Positions 56,468 through 64,000 of a stretch of 64,000 nucleotides of DNA are shown piece by piece. The notes below the pieces were generated by a model. It saw only the letters and a program-made list of their open reading frames with translations, made no database searches and was not told the origin of the DNA. The stretch comes from Paramarasmius palmivorus (taxonomy: Eukaryota > Basidiomycota > Agaricomycetes > Agaricales > Marasmiaceae), in NCBI GenBank assembly GCA_037176845.1, contig JAYKXP010000069.1, positions 62,001 to 126,000 of the forward strand, written 5' to 3'. A program made the position numbers and the translations under genes. Position 1 is the stretch's first letter. Each line of letters opens with the position of its first letter.

Positions 56468-57840
56468 CAGGTAAGATGATTTTTGACGATTTGAAGACCC
56501 GCGAGTAGCATAGGGTGAGAATGATAGACTGGGACGTGATGTGTCCTTCCAAATGCAGGAAATTTGTCTATCTATGGCATCGGTCAGCAAAGACATTGGG
56601 CATAAAGTTCCAGGCGTACCCGAACTCTAGGAACAGCGCCAGCACCAAAATGCTTAGGCAAACCGAAGACATCCCCTTTGGATCAGAGCCTCCAACAATG
56701 AGTTCCAAGCCGAAACTACAGGAAAGAGTTAAGAGCTCATACCACGAATCACGAATAAGGGATAACTCACTCGCCGTCCGTCATCATGCGGGATCGTGTC
56801 ATGTTCTTCGTCTTCGTGAATGATCTGAATACTGCCTCTCAGCACATCAGTACGTTGTCATCACGGTTGACGGTCACACATACGAGATATATCTAGCTTA
56901 TCCAGGGAAATGGCACCGACGTGGCTGGCCATGCGTCTTTGATAATGGCCCAGAAAGAGATGGGTAGGAGCATGCATTGCATATCGAAGCCCATGATTCA
57001 CCGCAAGAGGTGCGTCACAATAGAGCCATAGTGTCCTAGGAGAAACAGCAACCGGTACTCAGAGGTCGTAGAGCAACGAAACCAGATTCACTGGGGATAT
57101 ATCGCACAACGCATCCCCACTGGCTCCCTAAACTCGAACCATTTGAGCGCGAAAGTGACAAGCAAAGCTCTACTCGTCACTTCCCCGACACTGTTCCCCC
57201 TATTACACCCACAGCCATTCGATAACCTTCAAACGTATGTCGCCAGTGCCAACCCATTGTCGAGGTAGACACGTACTAGGGTTCGCAACGAATGCGGCGC
57301 CTCGTAGAGAGCAGAATATGAGTAGAGTTTGCTGTGAAGAAAGCATTGAGATAAGGAAATAGGCAGAAGAAATAGCCTACGAACCCAAAGTCCACGAAAA
57401 CATCAACAACATGCCCTGCCCAATTCCTGCGTCTAGAAGCCTTTGCGCTGCAAATGGATGGTTCACCATCCAATGCATAAAAGCAGTATGTAAGAGAGTA
57501 GAGCTACAGTAAAAGCGGAGTGTTAACCCTCCGATTTACTGGTATAGCTTAAGGGGAAGATGGATGTAGCAGGCCAAGGGCGAGTCAAGGGTACGAGCCT
57601 GCTAAATTTGGACTTTGATTAGATAAGATTCAAACCGCCGCGTTCAAGAACTTGCAAGTCAAGCCTTCGAATTCGTTCACTACAACCATCACCATTCCGG
57701 ATCTTGTTGCATTGGAGGGTCAAACACTCCATTGGCAACTGAATCAATCGCTTGCACCAGAGTGTTAACACTCTGTTTGTAAACAAATATCGTATCTCTT
57801 CTGTGCTTTCGGAATTGACGTGAGTCGCAGTGTCCATCCT
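56468..57840 (+). repeat. CACTA-related terminal block, copy 4
   Basis: This is the longest copy. It starts TTTGACGATTTGAAGACCCG as copy 1 does, then TGCTTAGGCAAACCGAAGA, GAGCATGCATTGCATATCGA, GGGGATATATCGCACAACGC, TTCCTGCGTCTAGAAGCC, ATGGATGGTTCACCATCC, GCGGAGTGTTAACCCTCCGA, GACTTTGATTAGATAAGATT. The inverted TTGGAGGGTCAAACACTCC and AGAGTGTTAACACTCTG follow, then TATCGTATCTCTTCTGT..TTGACGTGAGT as in copy 2. An F-box gene relic follows. Confidence 0.82.
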
Positions 57841-57919
57841 GGTTGTGTATCTCTTGGCTTGTGTTGCTCACCCGTTTATTCTACCTCAGGATTCCGATGA
57901 TCTTCCTCGCACTTATCTG

Positions 57920-58540
57920 AATTCATGCACCCTCATATCCTCACTGAACTGTTTCAACAAATCTTGCGTTCCCAAATCGTTCGATGCTACAGAGCGGTCG
58001 TGCCACTGCATGCACAACACTCCTTGTCACTTCCTGGGTTTGTCGTGCGTGGAGACCCGCTGCTCTGGGCGGCAATGCTCCGTGGAAACGTCTGCAACTT
58101 AATACCTTTCACGGTATTCGAGCAGAGCTACTGGATATGTGTGCAGTGTCGTCCTTCATTCGCTGTATCTCCACTTCTAACCTTCACACACTGGCTCTTG
58201 ACGGTACAGTTTGCCGCGCAAGCGACCTGTATCTTGCAATTGCATCTTGCCCTGCCATTACAGAACTGGAATTGCATCTTCCAATTGAAACATCCCTTGA
58301 CCCTTTGTTGTCCCATATTCGCTCTCTTACAACTTTACAATCTCTACGCGATCTACATATCTTGACGGATAATGCAGACCCTTTCTTATGTCTCCTTGTT
58401 CACCACAAGGAATGTCTACCTGTACTGTCCAATTTATTTGTCGGAGCTCTTGTCGCCGACCAAGATCTAGTGGATCAGTTGTCAGTTATTCGATCATTTG
58501 CACAATCTCGAGTCCAGGCAATGGTCAGTCTTCATTGAGT
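57920..58540 (+). pseudogene. F-box protein gene relic
   Basis: One frame begins MHPHILTELFQQILRSQIVR. It then continues in another frame with TTLLVTSWVCRAWRPAALGG, NAPWKRLQLNTFHGIRAELL and leucine-rich SCPAITELELHLPIE and TLQSLRDLHIL. The pattern P-x-I-L-x-E-L/I-F...LLVxSWVCRxWRxxA is the basidiomycete F-box. The two parts are joined by a one-base shift near 57990 with no plausible intron, so the gene is probably broken. It would have been an SCF-ubiquitin ligase adaptor. It starts about 80 bp after the CACTA terminal block. Confidence 0.6.
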
Positions 58541-59331
58541 AAATCTGCCGCTTACCGCTTACCCCCCACTCAGACTTGTACGATGAGACCAGTCGATGCC
58601 TCTTTGTAGTTCACCCACCTCCATCGGACTTTCCAATCTTGGACCATGGGATTGCGGTGTATCCCAGTCTTACGGGAATGTAAAGATGTGGACCGTGCTG
58701 CATGTGTGGGCAATAATTATTATACTATGCTATATTCATCGATTTTGGCCGGTAGCTCCGTCTCACCAAATGTACCCATCATTTTTTGCTAGTCACAAAA
58801 CGTAGTGTATTCCGGATGCTTGAGAGCACAATTGTAAAGACCAATAACATGACAAGTGGCGACTATGTATGTCCATCTGAATATATTCTCATGTAATTAC
58901 TGAGTGTTGTTGAGTGACCGTCGTACTGTATCTCGTATCAAGTGCCAGGAGAGATAGTAACGGCAAAGCCGAGGACTAACCGAACTCGCGTCCTTACCTT
59001 CCGACTCTGAGTGCAATTTCTGACTTCGACGAGACTTCCAAGGGGATGCACCGAGCAGATTACCATTCACATGTTGCGACACTGTCTTGTCATCTCTTTT
59101 GCTCCTCTTTTTGGATCCTCAAGTCACGCTACTTCACGTACAATGATAAGGAATGAACCACAATGAAATTGTAATGTATGAGTACACACACCAACGAAGT
59201 ACATGAACAGCATGCCTACAAGGACTAGTCACTAATGTATCGAACATCATAATGATGGGAGAGAACCAAAAGAGTCATCACATCCCGTTCCACAGGTGTG
59301 CGAGGGTACGATATGAATGCAATGATACCCA
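58541..59331. other. No gene seen
   Basis: Short frames only. A single isolated CAATAATTATTATAC lies at 58710, the only AT-array-type word outside the 16.8-34.3 kb block. Confidence 0.45.
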
Positions 59332-60240
59332 TCAAGGGTTATGGCCACCATTCGGTGCACTGGAGTTGAAGTAAACAAGCATTGGGTCGCTGATCTCGAT
59401 CCTATTGACTTGATACAAAGTCGGTAGGACCTCCGCGAAAGTCCGGCACTCTACGGGAGCCGAAGACAAGGCTGCACGACAGAACGGGCAGGATGTGTCC
59501 GTCCAATGGTCCTTGCAGCCCTTCACGCAGTCGCTGCAGAGCGTGTGCCCACACGAAAGGCTAGTTGACCCATCAATCAATTATTATCATCTTAGAAAGA
59601 TTCTAAACGTACGTGAAAGGTTGTTTTCCAGCCTCGAATTCGCTTAGGCATATAGGGCAATCGAGGTGCGGCCGCAACTCTGATTTCACATACTCTAGAA
59701 ACCGGTTCTGCTCCAGAATGATCGAATGCGCTTGGGAGCCAAATGCTTCCAGCGCCATCACACGCTGAAAAATTCGGTCAGCGGATGCGTGCGATGAAAG
59801 GTGGCACGTAAAAGGAAACTCACGTCCTTCAATACGAGCAGCTCCGTGTCGTTGGGCTTGAGTTTAGACATTTCGTCCTTCTGTGCTTGCAACTGGGTAT
59901 ACATGTTCCGGCTGTCATTCTGGCACTCTACAAGTTGGGCTTCTAATTCTGTCACATACTTTCCGGATTGTCAGATTTAGAGCACTTCCTGCTGGTAGTA
60001 AATTACTTACATTTTGCGTACTTGCGAGTTGATCTTCGGTATCCCTGACACGGGATTCTGCGGTGCGCTTGAGGTGCCGCAGCATCTCTACATCCTGATA
60101 TCAATTCAGCAATGCGAAAAAAAGAGGTACAAGAGCCACCATACCAAATTAAGTCGTGTATTTTCCGCAGTCAAGGAAGCGACGTCCGTCGCTTTCGGCT
60201 TGGTCGCTAACTTGGACTCCTGGATGTGGCGTTTTTTCAT
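59332..60240 (-). CDS. Coiled-coil RING-finger protein (probable E3 ubiquitin ligase)
   Basis: Exons were chained from MKKRHIQESKLATKPKATDV (ATG at 60240) through VASLTAENTRLN, DVEMLRHLKRTAESRVRDTE, YVTELEAQLVECQNDSRNMY and TQLQAQKDEMSKLKPNDTEL. RVMALEAFGSQAHSIILEQN leads to a C3HC4 RING: CPICLSEFEAG, CGHTLCSDC, then CPFC. The first 130 residues form a coiled coil. An intron splits the RING between FT and LSCGHT. After it a short tail ends at 59332. The length of about 235 residues is usual for small fungal coiled-coil RING proteins. Nuclear placement is suggested by the basic start. No mutation was seen. Confidence 0.8.
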
Positions 60241-60739
60241 AATCAAACCAGTATGACGAAGTGTTCGAGGGTCGACTATTGCACAGGGCAGATGAAGGGA
60301 TATGAAGCAGCTTTGAATGTCGCAGTATATATAGGTAGAAAGAGGCGCCGTTACTACGGGATAAAGAGCATGGAAGGATGCAGTGGCATAAAGGGCGATC
60401 GACAATATAATGGCCCATCCACTATCGGTCCGTCAAAGGAAACCTATTGCCGGAATACAATACTGGCAATGGAAGCGTTGATCAACATTGACGGCTGTTG
60501 TTAAATTGAAGTGGTCCATACATAGATAACCCGCAAAAGCGACCATTGAACTGGAGCTCAAGAAACGCGCCATATGAAACAAGATTGTTGCACTGGTATG
60601 TGAACTGTATGTGCTAGGACAGAGAATTCCAGTTGGAATGCAATTGGAAACTGGGGGTCCTCGTTGTCACTGTGGGTTAAAATCAACGACATGAGTCAGA
60701 CAAGCCAAAATGAGGTAAATCTAAACAGTACTCACTCAG
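60241..60739. other. Intergenic, no gene
   Basis: This holds the presumed promoter of the minus-strand RING gene. Nothing else could be supported. Confidence 0.4.
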
Positions 60740-61395
60740 ATGAAACAACAGCTGGTGCTCAAAGGCCGTAGAGCAACGAAACCAGATTCGCTGAAGATAT
60801 ATCGCGCAACGTGGCATTTCCACTGGTTCCAAAAGCTCGTACCATTTGAACACGGAAAGACAAGCAGAGACTCATCACTTACCCCAGCTGTATTCCCTAC
60901 ACTACATCCACGATAGTTTGTCGACCTTCAGATGAAGATTTCTGCTGTTATCGGTGCGGCTAGTCCAGTTGGTTAGTGTGAGCGCCAGACCAATGCCGAT
61001 ACGTAGAAGCACTCCAAATCGAATGGAGTAGCAAAGAAAGATGAGACTCACCAGATGAGGAGCCTTCCGCAAACAAGATAAACAAGATGAATAGCCTACG
61101 AACCCAACCTTCACAAGCCCCAAGAACATGGCCTACCCAATTCCTGCGTCTGGGAAGCTGCAGATGGATGGTTCACCACCCAGTGCATTCGTCCTTTAGA
61201 TGATGCTACAGTAAAACAGAGTGTTAACCCTCCGATTCACTGGCATAGCGTGAGGAGCAGGTCGATGATGAATATAGAAGGTAAAGCGGTCATGGTGCTC
61301 GTGCAAGATGATAGTGACACTGCCAAATCTCAGATCTGGACATTCGGACTTTGATTAGTAATAGATAAGGCCCTATATCTACCTGAGCTTGACCT
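60740..61395 (+). repeat. CACTA-related terminal block, copy 5 (most diverged)
   Basis: AACAGCTGGTGCTCAAAGGC, GAGCAACGAAACCAGATTCG, TATATCGCGCAACG, GCCTACGAACCCAA, CCCAATTCCTGCGTCTGGGA, GATGGATGGTTCACCACCC, ACAGAGTGTTAACCCTCCGA and CGGACTTTGATTAGTAATAG follow the usual order, with more substitutions and one insertion than other copies. A gene starts 14 bp later. Confidence 0.75.
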
Positions 61396-61408
61396 GAGCC
61401 TCGAGACA

Positions 61409-62403
61409 ATGGCTGGCTCGCGCTCATTATCAGAAGTATCGCTATCGGAGTATGTACCGTCTCATCCGGATGCATACCCGCTCGACCTCGTAGGCTGTCA
61501 GAAGATGATAGCACAATACAGGGAAGAGCTACATGCCACTCGATATTTCCTACATGGGAGCCGCGGTTATTCTGGCGCAGATGTGATTCGAATGGTCCGG
61601 TCTTTGAACGACGAAATCATGCAACTCTCCGCAATGCTGGCGTCCATAGTGGCGCGTTATCCTCTTTCATCTGTCCAACAGGTCTCAGATCCCGAGGATG
61701 CTATCCAATTCCCTTTCCTGAACGACAAATGGGTGGGTCTTCTCCTTGGTAGAGACTCCGACACGCAGGAGATCGTCATTCAATGTGCCATACAGGCCGC
61801 TATGGTATTCCACGTTGTATTGGGGATCAAGGCTATGGCACTCAATGAAGAAGAGAACGATATCCTTTACAGGATCTACCGCAGGCAGGGTATGTTATGG
61901 CCTATATACTGCTTGACTCTCAATAGCCCCTCTGATCCATATCCATAGATCCTTCGCCCATCGCGCGGCAGTGGCGCGCAATAACTAAGATGCATGCAAA
62001 ATACCCCGTCATTGATCAAGTCCAGGCTATAATCAACAAGCGTATCCTGCATGCCCTACACGGGATAGTGCAGGCTTCCGGCATAGTATCTGACGCATGT
62101 ATGGCAGATATAGTGGTGAATGGACAGGGAATAGTGGTGGTCATTGAGAAGGCGATGGAGATCGATAGGATTCTCACTCTAGAGATGACAATGGAGGATG
62201 TCACCGTGTTCGTGGCACCTTTAGGGGAAGTGCTGGATTTGGAACGTATGGAGTGTGCTTTCCGTCAGGAGGTTCTCTCGAAGGAAAGTTTTGTTATTGG
62301 TTCTACTGACATGGGCATTTGCTGCTTGCCAAATGCCAACGAAGCTTCTTCCTGGCAAATCATACTGAAGCCAAAGGTAGTCCTGGACACAACATTTACG
62401 TAG
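61409..62403 (+). CDS. Unknown protein, two exons
   Basis: Exons 61409-61889 and 61949-62403 join across GTATGTTATGG...ATCCATAG and give about 311 residues. Sequence landmarks are QKMIAQYREELHATRYFLHG, VIRMVRSLNDEIMQLSAMLA, PIARQWRAITKMHAKYPVID and IVVVIEKAMEIDRILTLEMT. The PIARQWRAIT box and helical first half resemble agaric proteins of unknown function, but I name no family. It starts directly after CACTA block 5, which may supply its promoter. Confidence 0.66.
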
Positions 62404-62594
62404 CGTGATGTATCCTATTCATATAGTGATCTTTGCGACCGTATTGTATGACGGCTCAGATTTATCAGTTGAGGCGAAAACTTGCATATCACGAGTATGA
62501 AAACACGAAACTTGGCAGAAGCCTTGAAATACAACAGCTGAATTATAGTTACAACAACAGTGATACTACCAAGTCCGGAGATTATGGCCCTGTA

Positions 62595-64000
62595 TTACAA
62601 TTTATGGAAGAGTCGGATATAGTCGTCAGCCAGCTTCTCTTGCTTTCCAGCGACAGCGAGTGCTCGTTTCGAACCCTTGATTGCATTCTTCCACTCACGG
62701 TTGGTGTACAACTTCGCAGCTCCACTCTTTATCGCCTTGAGCCGTTCCTTATACCAAGCCTCCGCATCTGGTGACCAATGTCCCAAACTGAATCCAGTAT
62801 TTTTCCACGAAGTCGGTTTCGGCCACCATGACTTCTTGCATAGTTGAAATGTGCCATCCTTCTTGCGTTCCACTAGAAACAGTCATAAGTATCGGAAATC
62901 TGATAAGGATTAACAGGATTGACCTTCAACGTCATACAAGCCGCAGATAAGATCCAACTCTTCTTCAGTGAGTTGGTCGTCCCAATAGTGTTCCGATTGA
63001 AATGTGATGCACTCTCCGAAACCTCGCAAATCCATCATTTGTCTAGGGCCTTCAACAATGTCATCAATGGAGACAATATCAGAGGCAATGCGTCCCACAA
63101 TTCCACCCAGCAGGACTGCTGCTCGCCCCCGGGGAGTTTGTAAGAAAAGATTTCTCTGATGGACATAGCTGGCATAGTCCAACAAATTGAATTCATAATC
63201 CCTTGGGCGGAAGCCTAAACGGGCAGGGCTGCGGAACTTTGGGGTCGCATGAAGCCGGGTTGTCGAAGAAAGTTTGGTAAAAGTCCGGAAGGTGAATCCT
63301 CGATGTATGAGCCATGGAATCAACTCCTTAGCTGGGCCTGGCCATCCTCGTCGAACAATTTCAAGAACGTTAGCTCCGCTGGGGAGCGCGAGATGAATAT
63401 CCTGATCGTCACCGTCTCGCCAATGCAGGACATAATATCGTGTATCGTGAGTCTGAATAAGCGAGACATTGAAAGGCCAACGTTTTCTAACGACGTAGTC
63501 ATTGGTGGCTATCAAGTCAAGAGTATCTGCCCAATGGAAGGCCATAAGGTCCGACGCCCCTAATTTGGCGAAAACGGTCATGAAAGCACAGAAAGACTCT
63601 CGAAATGTAGGGGAAGGTGAACCACCATGTGAACCTGCCAAGAATTGTGCTTGATCCCATGAAATTGGTTCATTCCCGAGCAGACTCGAGAAATTATTGC
63701 TACCATCAAAACGGATGGAGTCTACAGGATTGCCAACCATACCCAAACGGAACGAGGCGATATCTTCGATGCTCGGTGTCTCATGGGACGAGATGAACTC
63801 TCGCTCCAACGATTTGGTGTAAACCATACGCAAGTAGGCCATAGAATCTGTGCTCTTTGGAAGTTCCTCAACTGCTACAGGTTCGTCCACCTGTATTGGA
63901 GCAAACGATTCTTCCTCATTCTCAAAATCGTCATCCGACTCGTTATCCTCGCCAAAATCCGTGCAAACATCCCATTCGTCATAGACTGAGTCGTAACGAC
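62595..64000 (-). CDS. Unknown agaric protein, 5' end beyond the window
   Basis: The frame is open from the right edge (acidic WDVCTDFGEDNESDDDF) and continues through MAYLRMVYTKSLEREF, LGMVGNPVDSIRFDGSNNFS, LHWRDGDDQDIHLALPSGAN, AKELIPWLIHRGFTFRTF and GRAAVLLGGIVGRIASDI to an intron at 62924-62873. The last exon (62872-62595) has WWPKPTSWKNTGFSLGHWSP and EAWYKERLKAIKSG. The motif order is that of an expanded agaric family of unknown function. No break is seen. Its 3' end converges on the previous gene, 190 bp away. Confidence 0.72.

Noticed and set aside
54974..56552. Several 90-145 codon frames on both strands
   Set aside because: They overlap in conflicting frames; only one minus segment looked coding-like and could not be extended.
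60950..61035. tRNA-like stretch (TAGTCCAGTTGGTTAGTG and a later 5-bp stem ACTCC/GGAGT)
   Set aside because: The loop of the second stem has nine bases with no TTCRANY sequence, and acceptor ends do not pair; it lies inside a repeat block.
37195..61395. Regular palindromic 16-mers considered as a CRISPR-like array
   Set aside because: Spacing is irregular, copies are in both orientations, and the context is a eukaryotic transposon end.

Overview
This window looks like nuclear DNA of a filamentous mushroom-forming basidiomycete (Agaricomycetes). Coding sequence is broken by many 46-60 bp GT-AG introns, and several proteins belong to families that are expanded in agaric genomes: KDZ transposase with a CxC2 cysteine cluster, basidiomycete tnp2/CACTA transposase, Helitron helicase, T5orf172, F-box and RING proteins. 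No rRNA, tRNA, CRISPR array or bacterial signal was found. Exon models were built by hand from splice signals and reading-frame continuity, so exon edges are predictions.

Layout. 1-1.8 kb: a minus-strand gene of an expanded agaric family that runs off the left edge and carries one in-frame stop. 1.8-15.9 kb: no intact gene; several old, decayed copies of one larger repeat unit. 16.15-16.76 kb: a C-terminal fragment of the same family as the left-edge gene, cut exactly where a new sequence type begins. 16.8-34.25 kb: a block filled with short ATTATAAT / AATAATTATT motifs, holding an apparently intact KDZ transposase gene, a divergent gene with an RNase H1 N-terminal/viroplasmin-like domain, and four more intact unknown genes. 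A young non-autonomous copia LTR element with a perfect 5-bp target duplication is nested in it. I read this block as a candidate very large KDZ-type transposon with cargo.

34.3-39.1 kb: short tandem repeats, a 159-bp tandem array and two T5orf172 genes, one broken by a stop. 39.5-42 kb: a decayed Helitron. 42-61.4 kb is dominated by a CACTA (tnp2) element with a full-length transposase gene (45.3-49.3 kb) and by at least five related terminal blocks. These carry 16-bp interrupted palindromes (GGAGTGTTAACCCTCC type) arranged in mirror order at the two ends. The blocks sit directly 5' of several unrelated genes. Between and beyond them are a two-domain PD-(D/E)XK nuclease-like gene, a small unknown gene, a zinc-finger gene, an F-box relic, a coiled-coil RING gene and two more unknown genes, the last running off the right edge.

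Taken together this is a transposon-rich accessory region in which large DNA transposons (KDZ, tnp2/CACTA, Helitron) and a copia derivative are nested and appear to carry or sit beside lineage-expanded genes.
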